Shown here piece after piece: positions 11,363 to 23,245 of a stretch of 64,000 nucleotides of DNA. A program made the translations under genes and the position numbers. A model generated the notes under the pieces. It saw only the letters and a program-made list of their open reading frames with translations, was not told where the DNA came from and did not search any database. Position 1 is the stretch's first letter. Each line of letters begins with the position of its first letter. This stretch comes from Leucogyrophana mollusca. Taxonomy: Eukaryota; Basidiomycota; Agaricomycetes; Boletales. The stretch is from NCBI GenBank assembly GCA_021014945.1, contig MU266360.1:62001-126000 (forward strand), read 5' to 3'.

Positions 11363-12826
11363 TCATACTGGTACTTGTGAAAATGATGCTTGCGGAAGAA
11401 CCTCGGGAGGGGAAGCTGTTGGAGTGGATACAGGAGGGGACAGGGATGACGTTTGGGTGATGCCTTCTTCCCCTTCTTGCGTTTTACGGCGAATTCGTTT
11501 GTGTTGGCCGCGGCGGGATTCGGTAGGATATTCACACTTGATACGGCGGCGTGCGCATTGGCTGCAAGGAACGATAAGTGAAGCATTCACACACAGCAGA
11601 AAGAAGGGTACTTGCTTGCAAGTTTGGTCTGAGCTAGTCGCGGAAGGTCTGCCGCAAGCGATTTTCCTCTCTCGGCAGAAGAGGCACGCGAGGGCTTGCT
11701 TTTTATCGCCGTTCTTTTTCGGCGCACTGAGCTTCATGACGGTCTCGCTGGACGTCGACCACGGAGCACGCGTTGCGGCACGTTCCTCGGATCGGTGGAG
11801 CCGTTTGGTGCTTGGCACTTCTGCAGGGTCATCACGTAATAACACGGAGGGGTCTGGAGAGCTGGATTGTCTGGGGTGGTCACGATACGAGTCCTGCATT
11901 GTTGGAGACGGCTGCCGCGTGTGATCGGGAGACAGCCGGAAGGGTGGGTACGGCCCTGTCAAATGGCTGTTTCCTGCGATGCTCGTTTGAGAAGGGACGA
12001 TCATGGGCGGCTCGAGCAGATATCGACCCTCGTCCGTGACGTCGGGAAGGCATGTTGCCTCGAGGGTTTGTTCCTGCATCGATTGAGTTCCATGCCCCAA
12101 AATCGAGAAGAAGGCGGTACGTACTTGAGGAACGGGGACTTCAACACCCTCCGAAGGTCGTTTCCTCTTTGACACAGAGTGATCTACGAACGACTGTGGT
12201 TGTGTGAACGGCCCACGTGAAGGAAAGGGATTCCCGGTCGAAAAATTATATCGCGGAATCGAGCTCCCAGAGAAAGACAAGGAAGATGCCGAGGCGAGAA
12301 AGTTGTCACTGTGACGAGCGATGGTCGCGCGATATTCTTCAGATGAAGCGCCTCTGCGGCTTACGGTACTGTGAACGACTTCCTGGGCCCATACGGCCGG
12401 ATAACTAAATCGTTTATCGTCGTGATGAAATACGGGAGCTGCAGGAGCATCACATGGTTCGCTGGCTGTTTGCTGCGATGTGCGCCACAACCTGAGCAAG
12501 GCGCGCACACGAAGAGGTGAGAGAACACACACCATAGTTCGTGGGTCGGGAGACTCGGGCGACGCAGACGAGAAATATGTCGATGGGCTGAATTCATGGT
12601 GATATTCTTCTTGGGCAATTGCCGCTGGTTCAACATCATAGTGGAATTGGTACGTCCCACTGGAGTCCAGCCACATGATGCTTGGATTCTGGGAGAAATA
12701 AGAGGTGTGATCGACGTCTGTAGGCATCGTCCACCGAGCATCGAGACATTCTCCACCGCGATCCCTTGTGCTCAGATCCATTCGATGGTCAACGCTGTCG
12801 CCCGAGTACTGAGCCGCTAGCGACAT
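11363..12826 (-). CDS. Zn2Cys6 transcription factor with C-terminal zinc cluster
   Basis: Minus-strand gene with three probable introns: 12473-12532 (60 bp), 12074-12124 (51 bp) and 11562-11615 (54 bp, GC-AG). The spliced protein has about 432 residues. The cluster ACLFCRERKIACG, a spacer, TCNQC and ARRRIKCEYP gives CX2CX6CX11CX2CX6C at about residues 344-376, so it binds two zinc ions and DNA. A basic segment (RRGQHKRIRRK) follows. The upstream 340 residues are low complexity, and no middle homology region is seen. All three introns are multiples of three and contain no stop, so exact splicing cannot be fixed from frame alone. The third intron is the best supported, because removing it restores the usual C-N-Q-C form. 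The target genes are unknown. Confidence 0.8.
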   Translation of the reverse strand: MSLAAQYSGDSVDHRMDLSTRDRGGECLDARWTMPTDVDHTSYFSQNPSIMWLDSSGTYQFHYDVEPAAIAQEEYHHEFSPSTYFSSASPESPDPRTMVCVLSPLRVRALLRLWRTSQQTASEPCDAPAAPVFHHDDKRFSYPAVWAQEVVHSTVSRRGASSEEYRATIARHSDNFLASASSLSFSGSSIPRYNFSTGNPFPSRGPFTQPQSFVDHSVSKRKRPSEGVEVPVPQVRTAFFSILGHGTQSMQEQTLEATCLPDVTDEGRYLLEPPMIVPSQTSIAGNSHLTGPYPPFRLSPDHTRQPSPTMQDSYRDHPRQSSSPDPSVLLRDDPAEVPSTKRLHRSEERAATRAPWSTSSETVMKLSAPKKNGDKKQALACLFCRERKIACGRPSATSSDQTCKQVPFFLLCVNASLIVPCSQCARRRIKCEYPTESRRGQHKRIRRKTQEGEEGITQTSSLSPPVSTPTASPPEVLPQASFSQVPV

Positions 12827-15193
12827 GATTGACAGAGAATTGAATCAGAAAGGCAATTTCGACAGTGCGGAAGCAAATTTGGTGAGCAATTGGTTCCGCG
12901 GCGAAGAAAGTGTACGAGACTACGAGTACTGTCAGTGTAGCAGATGAAGCCAGCAAGGGAGGCGAGATGAGAAGATCGTATGTCCTCTGCCCTTCAGCTA
13001 AGTACAAAAATCAAGAGAAAAGGCTGTGACAGGCTGCTTGGATTCAGAAGCTGAGACCACCCTGATTATGTACCTCGAGGCTGGTTCCTCAAATGGCGTG
13101 GAATTTACTGTAATAACAAGTTCACAACAAGGACCCACACTAACTTGGGCTGTTGTCACATAGCCGATAGTAAGTAGGTACGAGGTTTGGGGACCGTCGA
13201 GGGGAACCTCGGGGTGCATGAATGGCGCTGAGTGATTGAGAAGCAGGCAGTATGGAAGTATATGGAAGTAATAGACTTTTGGTTTTCTGATCTCAACTTA
13301 GCCAAGTCGATCATATTGCATGAAGCATGGCTACTGGCACCCCAAGTGCATCTATCACATCAGGCCAAATTAAACATCGTGCGTGAGTGCATCATCGTAG
13401 AGGCCTATGCAACAAAGGGTACCCGAGGCTGCTGCTGATTCTGAAGAAAGGCGAAATTTCGACCTTATTAGAAGCTAGAATCCAGTCATAGACCAATGCG
13501 CACAACGGCGGATAGGCTGTCCGCAGAGGTAGTTGGTTCGACGGACTTGAGACGGACAGATAAAACGGGGTGGGACCACTAACTGCTTAGGAACACAAGG
13601 TTAGAATATCAAGCAACGCGCAGACAGTGCGCCAGGCTGTGGGTTGAGGGCAAGGCCCAACCAGGTGGGTCAAAAATTAGCATTCTAAAGAAAGATCCTC
13701 GAGCTACAAACGGTAAAATTAGGCCAGTAGGGCGGATATTCGAGCCCTAATAGCGTTTCATGCAGGCTGACAGAAGTGCTAAACGCGAGTGGGATGCGTT
13801 GTGCCAATATTATGACCTTCTCCCGTGGAATTCGAACATAAGTTGTCAAAGTCAGCGAGATTACCTGAGCACACCCAGCGAGACGGATATCAGCGAGGGT
13901 CGAAGCGATGTAGTCGTAACATCAGTCAAATTGTGGAGGAAGAAATGGAATGCGAGGGCACACACCATGGCTTATGATGAGGCCCCTGAATGCATGTATC
14001 TTATTTCGACAGAGTCAGCGTGCTTAAGACATGTGACAAGACGCACCGAGCTGGAGATGTACCTCTACCTCGGTTACCTGTCCTAGGACAAACCTCGTTG
14101 CCCCCTCGGGATATGTGCGAGTCAAGTCGAGTCCTAACGGCGATCCTATAGAGCTGCATATCTGAATATTGGCGGCAGTCCGAGCCCACGCCCAACTACG
14201 TGTTGTATAGTCTATTGGGCAGCGTCTCTTCGTTATATTGTGGAATACGTCCGACGTTCGAGAGCGCAAAGGACGAATACCGTATGTTCCATGGAATGGT
14301 GCGGTGATCGGTGCTTTGGCCAGACGACATTGACGCCACTCACAAGCAGTGGTGGGCCTTTCATGAAGAGGGCAGTAATGGTCATATCCAACAAGTGGTG
14401 GTGGGATAGCCGCGGTTTCGAGAATTCGGAAAAGCTTGCCGGTAGACAAGAGAGAGCCGAAGCCGAGAATCCAATCACATTGGTGGTATGAATGCTGGAT
14501 ATAATTGTGATCTGCATGGACTCCTGCTGTAAACACCAATGGAAAAAAAAACTTTATATAGTCATCATACCTTTCGAGCCAAAGTCGAAATGACTGGCGG
14601 GATGAAAAACCAATGGCCGGCGTTGGCAGTCTCCGCTACCTCTATGCCATTTTCTATTGCGAGGCGACCTCAACAGCCATATGGCCGCTATGGGGCCTGA
14701 CATGCGCAATTTGGACCATACTGAGGCCGGTTTCGACTGGAGTGTCTTTCTCGCTGCGCCAATAGGAACGACTCGTAGAGACTCCGGTGGCTAGGTATTT
14801 GGTGCCGAGTAACCGCCCAAGGTTTCAATGGGCCGTAACAGTTGAAACTGCAGCGTGATCCGTCACCCGAGTCCGTTGAGGACAAGCCACTGGTACGGAG
14901 GAGAATTCTCTGTCAGAGATGTTCGGTGCAGTCGTGCATACCTTTGAACGTGCGGGAAAAAGGATGGGAAACAGACCTTCGGCTTCATGTTGAAAGAAGA
15001 AAGGGAGGACTCGGAGTGATAAGATTGTGGCGCCGACCGCTTGCTGACTAAGGTTCGTCGGTAGTTGTTTGCATTGCCTCCGTCGCTATGTACTCCGAGC
15101 CGGCGGCTGCGACTAACATCACTGCGTGTACAATATCACAGTGACGCTCCAGCACCCTTCAATTCTAGAATTTCCACCACAACAGTCTGGCAC
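12827..15193. other. 2.4-kb stretch without a recognised gene
   Basis: It lies between two divergent starts. The longest open frame (14024-14539 minus, 171 codons, starting with a non-ATG codon as drawn) resembles nothing I know and is probably chance. There is a perfect 2 x 10 bp repeat at 13251-13270. No transposase, reverse transcriptase or tRNA is seen. It must hold the promoters of the zinc-cluster gene (left end) and the PQ-loop gene (right end). Confidence 0.4.
13251..13270. repeat. Perfect tandem duplication, 2 x 10 bp
   Basis: TATGGAAGTA is directly repeated. It lies in non-coding sequence about 430 bp upstream of the zinc-cluster gene start. Confidence 0.75.
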
Positions 15194-16320
15194 ATGTTTC
15201 CTGCATGGCTGTCCACGGTTTCCTCTATTGGGATGGCAGTAGGGCCTCCATTAGTGTATGCCGACCAGGCTGCATCCATCATCCGAAAAAAGCGCGTTTC
15301 TTATCCTTCAACGTGACAGGGAATACTAATTGGAAGCATGTTTCGTCCAGGGACTCCACAGGGTTCTCTCGTGATGTCTGTGCCATTTTGTGAGACCAGT
15401 CGTACATTCCGGCTCGTTGATTAAGCACCTGCGCGTTCGCTAACTTTGGGGGTTTAGACTCATTGCCAACATCACTCGCTGTTTCTTCTGGTTGGGCAAT
15501 CGTTTCGAACTTGCCCTCCTAATTCAATCGATCTTGATGATACTTGCGCAGGTGTGTCTATCACTCCATATTCACAAAATGGATGTGATAACACTGCATA
15601 GCTTGCTCTCTTGTACATTTGCATTCTGTATCGACCTCGCACCAGCCCTGAGAATTTCGGCACATCCTCCCGTCCATTCTCGTTCTGGCAGTGGGACACG
15701 TATGCGCAATACGTCGAATTTCTCGCTGGCTTGATGTAAGGACGCTTTGGGGCGTGTGTTAGCTTCCCTTCTAACCCCTTAACCGACACAGCCTATGCTC
15801 AGCGATACTGTTCTTGATATTTGGGCGTTCTGAGATCTTTGTTTCGATCTTAGGGTTTGTTGCATTAGGACTCGAAAGCACGCTTCCGATACCGCAGTTA
15901 ATCAGGCAAGTCGCCACTCTGTCGCGTTTCTTCGTACGTGAAACTTAATTCTCCGCAGCAATTACAAGCAGCGTTCGCTGTACGGTTTCAGGGCCTCGAC
16001 TCTGGTTGGATGGGTGGGGGGAGACTCTTTCAAGTAAGCACTCCAGCCCTCTACACGCTCACCTTGAGGTTGATGTCGCGGTGCTTGAAAGAACCGTATA
16101 CTTCTTCTTGCAGGGGTCGCCGCTGCAGTTCAAAGTTTGCTCAATCTTTCAGTTGTCAATTGACTTCGGTTGGTGAATGTCTCGTTCCCTTGTTGCTGTT
16201 ACTGAACGTACTGGTGCAGCCATCACCGCACAGAGACTGTACTACGGTAACCCACCTCCCGCTACCACTCTAGCTGAGGACGAGGACCTAGAACGAGCGC
16301 TGGCTTTAGCTGAAGAATAG
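15194..16320 (+). CDS. ANY1: PQ-loop membrane protein, ANY1/PQLC1 (SLC66A2) family
   Basis: Eight exons: 15194-15291, 15351-15389, 15458-15551, 15602-15735, 15792-15905, 15959-16033, 16092-16168 and 16220-16320, giving 243 residues. The first PQ-loop repeat reads GPPLVYADQAASIIRKKDST. The second contains LESTLPIPQLISNYKQRS, then LYGFRAST and FKTVYFFLQGSPLQFK. The linker block FSFWQWDTYAQYVEFLAGLI is typical of the family. About seven membrane segments are expected. Yeast Any1/Cfs1 works in endosomal and Golgi membranes against the flippase Neo1 and affects phospholipid asymmetry. Two introns appear to be GC-AG: 15906-15958 (donor AG|GCAAGT) and 15292-15350 (donor AA|GCGCGT, with a TACTAAT branch site). 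Alternatives with GT donors break the conserved protein. Confidence 0.88.
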
Positions 16321-16391
16321 ACACTCCCATAGACCATCTCTACATGTACCTCTGCTATGTTATAATGATTTTCGGAAGACAGCGTTGAATT

Positions 16392-16413
16392 TGTTAGGTC
16401 TGTGTTAGGTCTG
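16392..16413. repeat. Perfect tandem duplication, 2 x 11 bp
   Basis: TGTTAGGTCTG occurs twice in succession, within the short gap between the PQ-loop gene and clathrin. It could lie in the 3' UTR of the first or the promoter of the second. Confidence 0.75.
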
Positions 16414-16546
16414 TGATGCGCAGCTGTGGTGAAGGGCGTGTGACAAACAAACATAAACTTTATTACCCTCTGTCCTTCGCTGTCGCTAACCCAACACCCA
16501 CGTCTCCTTCCACTTCGCCGTCCACGGCTGCAACGCCCTCTTCACC

Positions 16547-19500
16547 ATGTCCGACATCTCAAAGCCTATTGCATTCTGCGAGCATCTTCAACTTTCGAGT
16601 CTCGGCGTACAGCCGGCTTCCATCTCGTTCCAGGTACGCGTACACCCGCCTCTACCGGACAGTCCTCAGACCGTGCTGACCTTCTTTGTGCAACTTTTTG
16701 CAATATGTGCTTTAGGTGAGTTACTCGCGCGAGAGCGGGGAAATGGTTTACTGACGTCGACACAGACTCTAACGCTAGAATCTGACCACTTCATTTGCGT
16801 TCGAGAGAAAGTTAATGAACAAAATCAAGTTGTTATAATCGACCTCGCCGATGCCAATAATGTGCTACGAAGACCCATAAGCGCGGACTCCGCCATAATG
16901 CACCCTTCCAAGAAAATCCTGGCGTTGAAGGGTATGTCCCGAGGCTTTCTTTTGGGCAGCCGACCTCAATGTTTCATGTCACAGCTGGCCGAACGCTTCA
17001 GATATTCAACATCGAGACAAAACAGAAGGTCAAGTCACATGTTAACAACGAGGATGTCGTGTTCTGGAAATGGGTGTCTGAGACTACTATCGGAATGGTC
17101 ACCGATACTGCTGTCTTCCACTGGACAATAGCGGACCAGACGTCAGCGCCGCAGAAAGTCTTTGACCGTCACCCAACACTCTCTGGGGCTCAAATTATAA
17201 ACTACCGTGTCACTCCAGACGAGAAGTGGTTGGTTCTAATTGGTATATCCGGAAACACCACGAATCCTTCGGCCTTCAAGGTGAAGGGCGCTATGCAGTT
17301 GTACAGCAGAGAGCGGGGCGTCAGCCAGCCTATAGAGGGTCATGCTGCTTCGTTTGCCGAAGTCAAGTTGGACGGTCACCAGAATGTGACGAAACTTTTC
17401 ACGTTCGCGGTGCGCACGGCCACAGGCGCCAAGGTAAATATATTCTTTGATGGCTGTCACCTGAGCAGTACTGATGTAGCTTGACCTCAATAGCTCCATG
17501 TTGTGGAGATAGATCACACCGCTCCCGACCCTCCGTTCGTCAAGAAGGCGGTTGACGTGTACTTCCCCCCTGAGGCCACCAACGACTTCCCTGTTGCGAT
17601 GCAGGTATCGAAGAAGCACGGCATCATCTTCCTCGTCACGAAATACGGCTTCATCCATCTTTACGACCTGGAGTCTGGAGCATGCGTGTACATGAACCGC
17701 ATCTCTGGTGAGACCATCTTCGTTACTGCTGAACACGAGGCCACGAATGGTATCATTGGTGTGAACAAGAAGGGTCAAGTGCTTTCGGTCAATGTTGATG
17801 AGCAGACCATCATTCCCTACATCCTGACGACGTTGAATAACACGGAGCTGGCATTCAAACTTGCAAGCCGAGCAAATCTTCCTGGAGCGGACGACCTTTA
17901 TGTGAAGCAGTACCAGCAGTTGTTCTCGAGCGGGCAATACAGCGACGCAGCCAAGATCGCTGCCAACTCGCCTCGGGTTGGTTGCTCCTCGCCTGTGGTC
18001 GAACATGTGCTCATTTGAATTAACAGGGTATACTGCGCACAGCACAAGTGATCGAATCGTTCAAACAAGCCCCCACACCTCCTGGTGGGCTGTCGCCCAT
18101 CTTACAGTACTTCGGCATTCTCCTGGAGAAGGGCGAGCTCAACCACTTCGAGTCGCTTGAGCTTGCGCGCCCTGTTCTGCAACAGGGCAGGAAACAACTC
18201 TTGGAGAAATGGCTCAAAGAGAACAAAGTACGGATACTTGTCTCATGCTCGGTAATTTCCGCTAATTGTTGCGCAGCTTACATGCAGCGAAGAACTGGGA
18301 GACATCGTTCGCCTGCATGACATGACCTTAGCCTTGAGCGTGTATCTCAGAGCTAACGTACCCAACAAGGTCATTGCATGCTTTGCTGAAACAGGGCAGA
18401 TCGAGAAGATTGTCCTCTACTCAAAGAAAGTCGGGTACAGCCCGGATTATGTCTCGCTTCTGCAGCACGTAATGAGGACGAATCCTGACAAGGGTGCAGA
18501 ATTTGCCGCGCAGCTAGTGAATGATGAGGCGGGACCTTTGGTGGACGTTGAACGCGTAAGTTGTTCTACTGCTTTCCTTCTTGTGCGAATCCTTAGCAGA
18601 AAACCACAGGTTGTCGACATCTTCATGTCGCAGAACATGATCCAACCAGCAACATCGTTCCTTTTAGACGCTCTGAAGGACAACAAACCCGAGCAAGGCC
18701 ATCTCCAGACGCGTCTCTTGGAGATGAACCTCGTTCATGCTCCTCAGGTGGCTGATGCTATCCTAGGCAACGAGATGTTCTCGCACTATGACCGGCCTAG
18801 GATTGCCAACCTCTGCGAGAAGGCTGGCCTGTTGCAACGGGTAAGCTGCGCATACCTCTTGATGCGCCTCGTTCTCACTGTTCGTTAGGCTCTTGAGCAC
18901 TATGAGGATCTCGCAGATATCAAGCGAGCTGTCGTACATACAAATGTTCTGCAACCTGAGGTGAGCAGCGTCTAGTGATCATTCGTATCACGTCACTGAT
19001 TTCTCGTTCAGTGGCTCGTCACCTACTTCAGCCGGTTGACAACGGAGCAATCTATGGCCTGTATGCAGGAGATGCTTCGTGTCAACATCCGTCAGAATCT
19101 TCAAGTCGTGATCCAGATTGCCACCAAGTACTCGGACATCCTTGGGCCCGTGAAGTTGATCGAGATGTTCGAGTCATTCAAGACGTTTGAAGGTACAGAT
19201 CAACCAATAGGCCTTTGCCTGTGTTGCTCACAATTACACCAGGTCTATACTACTACCTGGGCTCGATCGTAAACCTCAGCGAGGATCCTGAGGTGCACTT
19301 CAAGTACATCCAGGCTGCTACCCGGACAGGACAGATCCGCGAAGTCGAACGGATCTGCAGAGAGAGCAACTTCTACAACCCCGAGAAAGTCAAGAACTTC
19401 CTTAAAGAAGCCAAGCTCCAGGACCAACTTCCCCTCATCATTGTCTGCGACCGTTTCGACTTCGTCCACGACCTCGTTCTCTACTTGTACCAGAATGGTC

Positions 19501-22500
19501 TTACCAAGTTTATCGAAGTCTACGTGCAACGCGTAAATTCTGTCCGGACGCCCCAAGTTGTCGGTGGTCTGCTCGATGTAGACTGCGACGAAACTACGAT
19601 TAAGGGCTTGCTGGCTTCGGTGACGGGCAACTTCCCGATTGATGAGCTTGTCCACGAAGTCGAACAACGCAATCGTCTCAAGCTCATCCTCCCCTGGCTG
19701 GAGGCGCGCGTGCAGTCCGGTAGTCAAGACCCCGCCGTGTTCAATGCCATGGCGAAGATTTACATTGATAGCAATAACAACCCGGAGTCGTTCCTGAAGG
19801 AGAACAACGTGAGTTCATTTTCATCCGTTACTTGCGGTTCTAACGTCCGCAATCGTTGTTAGCTGTACGAGCCTCTGGTGGTCGGAAAGTTCTGCGAAGC
19901 TCGCGATCCTTATTTGGCCTACATTGCATACGCCAAAGGATTCTGTGACGACGAGCTCATTACGATCACCAATGACAATTCTATGTTCAAGCAACAATCT
20001 CGCTATCTCGTTAAGCGTCGCCAGCCAGAGCTCTGGGCTCAGGTTCTCGTTCCTGACAATGTTCACCGTAGAGCACTCATCGATCAGGTGCGGGCGCCCC
20101 TTGCACTCGCCCTCCTTTAACTTACCTAGTTTATAGATTGTTGCCACTGCGCTGCCTGAGTGCACAGACCCAGATGATGTTTCGGTCACTGTCAAGGCGT
20201 TCCTTTCGGCCGATCTGCCAATAGAGTTGATTGAACTCTTGGAGAAGATTATCATCGAGCCTTCGCCTTTCAGCGACAACCGCAACCTCCAAAACCTTCT
20301 TTTGTTGACTGCCATCCGGGCGGATAAGGGCAAGGTGGTTGGCTACATCAACAAGCTGCAAAACTATGACTCTGCCGAAATTGCCAAGATCGCTACCGAC
20401 CATGGGTTATACGAGGAGGCTCTCACTATCTATAAGAAGTACGAGCAGCATGCCATGGCTATCAACGTTCTTGTGGAGCACATCGTCTCTCTCGATCGTG
20501 GGGTGGACTACGCCGTCAAGGTCAACAAGCCTGAGGTGTGGAGCAGACTTGCGAAAGCTCAGCTTGACGGTTTACGCATCAAGGACGCCATCGGTCTGTC
20601 CAGATTGATTTTAAATTGCTGACTCTCTGTTGATCTGGTGCCCTAGATTCCTACATCAAGGCTGAGGACCCTTCCAACTTTGCTGAAGTCATCGAGATCT
20701 CAAGCCACGCTGGGAAGCATGATGACCTTGTCCGTTTCCTGCAAATGTCTCGCAAGCATCTCAGGGAACCTAAGATCGACACGGAATTAGCCTATGCTTA
20801 CGCAAAGACGGACCGACTGCATGACATGGAGGACTTCCTGGGCATGACAAACGTTGCTGATATTCTGGAAGTTGGAGAGAAATGCTTTGACGACGAACTT
20901 TACCAAGCGGCCAAACTGTTGTTCACTAGCATCTCCAATTGGGCGCGTCTCGCTACGACCTTGATCTACCTCGGCGAGAACCAAGCAGCCGTTGAAAGCG
21001 CACGAAAGGCCGGCAATACCCAGTATGTTCTTTGTTCAAATGCTTTTCACTAGTAGCCCTGATATGCGGTTAGGGTCTGGAAGCAAGTACACGCTGCTTG
21101 CATCGAGAAATCAGAGTTCCGCCTGGTACGCGCTCTTAGAACCGGCCTAGAAGCTTACCTTGACATGTTTGGCAGGCACAAATTTGCGGTCTGAACATCG
21201 TTGTGCATGCGGTTAGTAACATCCATTCTCTTCGGGAAATATCGAATTCTCAACGGCGTACAGGAGGAGCTTCCGGCTCTGCTTCAATCTTACGAGCGCC
21301 GTGGTCATTTCGATGAAGTCTTGGCCCTTCTGGAAGCGGCTTTGAGCTTGGAACGGGCGCATGTAAGTCCGATCAGCAATGATCTACTCGTTTCAATCTC
21401 ACCCTGTAATAGATGGGAATCTTCACGGAATTGTCTATCCTCTACAGCAAGTATAGACCCGGAAAATGTATGTCCATCGGCGTCTCAAAATGGTCAGCCC
21501 CCTAACTATAACCTATACCAGTAATGGAACACTTGAAGCTTTTCGTGTCTCGCATCAACATCCCCAAAGTGAGGGATATGTTTACTTGCGCCTCCGGTTA
21601 CTGACTTTTTGTAGGTTATCAAAGCTACAGAAAAAGCACACCTGTGGCCAGAGCTGGTATTCTTATATATCAAGTATGATGAATTTGTGAGTTGTGGTGT
21701 TTTCAGATGTGGTTGTCTTCCTTAACATAGCTCGTAGGATAATGCAGCGCTAGCGATGATAGAACGGTCATCGGACGCATGGGAACACAATCAGTTCAAG
21801 GAGGTCATTGTCCGAGCGGCGAACGTCGAAATGTATGTAACTGGAGGCCAGGCTACTCGCCGCTATTCTTGCTAACGCCGTGTTTATAGCTACTACAAAG
21901 CGCTCACATTTTACCTCCAAGAACAGCCAACTTTGCTGACAGACTTGTTGACCGTTTTGATTCCACGAATTGACCATTCACGCGTCGTCCGCATGTTCCG
22001 ACAAATAGACCACATCCCTCTTATCCGCTCGTATCTCATTGCTGTCCAACATGTAAGTCCCGTGGTCACGCTATGTTTACAACCCTTACTCACGGTTTTG
22101 GCAGCTGAACATTGAGACTGTAAATGATGCTTATAACGACCTGCTCATCGAAGAAGAAGACTACAAGACTCTCCGCGATTCTATTGATAGCTTCGACAAC
22201 TTCAATAACATTGGTCTCGCTCAGCGACTGGAGAAACATGGCCTTCTTGAGTTCAGACGTCTTGCTGCTCATCTTTACAAGGTAGGTATTGATGCGTATA
22301 CTACCATCGATGCCATTGACCTCGTCTTCACAGAAAAATTCGCGATGGGAAGAGTCCATATCGCTGTCGAAACATGATCAACTGTACAAGGACGCGATTG
22401 TTACCGCCGCAACATCTGCCTCCACGGAAGTCGCGGAAGACCTGCTGAGCTACTTCGTAGATATTGGTAACAAGGAATGTTTTGCCGCCGTCCTGTACAT

Positions 22501-22990
22501 CTGCTTCGACTTGCTTCGTTCGGACATCGTGGAAGAGCTGTCATGGCAACATGGATTGAACGACTTCTACATGCCTTACAAGATCCAGGTTCAACGTTCA
22601 ATGGTTGAAAAGGTGTGCGGACTTTGCTAGCCAAACTGCGCAATCAGCTGACACCTGTTTCAAGTTGGCCGCTCTAGAGAAAGAAGTCAGGGAGCGATCA
22701 AAGAAGGAAACTCAAAAAGAGGAGCAAGAGGCTGATGCCCCAATCATCAACCCTGGATTGAACCGCTTGCTATTAACGCAAGGTAACGGGTGGGTAGACT
22801 TTCAATAAGGTCGGGTTCACCGATTGACTGAGCCCCGTAACTTTTGTAAGGTTCCCTGGCCAAGCACCACCGATACCGATGCCTAACGGTACTGGCATGG
22901 GCATGATGCCGGTGAGTGCCCCCCAGTCATAATAATATATCTATGGTGTACTGACATGAAAATATGTAGACAATGACTGGTTACTTCTGA
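16547..22990 (+). CDS. CHC1: Clathrin heavy chain
   Basis: Twenty-six exons, the first 16547-16633 and the last 22970-22990, encode 1684 residues, close to yeast Chc1 and human CLTC. The start [20 protein letters not shown] matches the N-terminal beta-propeller. This is followed by [18 protein letters not shown] and, near residue 70, [16 protein letters not shown]. The rest is the alpha-solenoid of heavy-chain repeats (leg and hub), for example [20 protein letters not shown], and [20 protein letters not shown] near the trimerisation region. The C-terminus is Gly/Met/Pro-rich and ends MTGYF. Three heavy chains form a triskelion that coats vesicles at the plasma membrane, Golgi and endosomes. 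Introns are 50-60 bp except the first (132 bp). The leader just before the ATG is pyrimidine-rich, common in strongly expressed fungal genes. The GQ-rich tail junction (22790-22850) is set by the conserved GNGFPGQ. Confidence 0.97.
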
Positions 22991-23245
22991 TCGTTTTGTC
23001 GATGCTTCGAGACTCCACATATCATACTGCATGCTTTTGTTTTTGATCGCGATAATGGATTTTTCTCTTCTCTTCATCAGTGCAGTTTGCATGATCCAAT
23101 CAAACCGCACCAGGCGGTCCAAAGCGAGACCAACTGTTAAACTCGGCACATGGGTATCAAGCAAGTCATTGTCAGGTCGTAAAATCATTAGGTTGGTAAG
23201 ATAGTAAAATGTAGGAGAGAAATAATCAGCCAGTGTCCGAAACTG

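Noticed and set aside
11616..11620. GT donor (at GTACCC) for the third intron of the first zinc-cluster gene
   Set aside because: It gives a 50-bp intron that breaks the frame before the second half of the cluster. The GC donor 4 bp upstream keeps it.
11289..11924. Open frame of 211 codons on the plus strand
   Set aside because: It is antisense to the zinc-cluster gene, whose frame holds the full CX2CX6C pattern. The plus-strand product looks random.
13490..13570. Possible tRNA, from a GGTTCGA-like B box near 13532
   Set aside because: The following bases do not complete a B box, and no acceptor or anticodon stem could be formed.
14024..14539. Open frame of 171 codons on the minus strand in a gap
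   Set aside because: The frame as drawn does not begin with ATG, the product has no recognisable motif, and no splice signals join it to other coding sequence.
17236..18045. Open frame of 269 codons on the minus strand
   Set aside because: It lies opposite clathrin heavy chain exons 3-5. The plus strand gives a perfect family match, so this is a shadow of codon bias.
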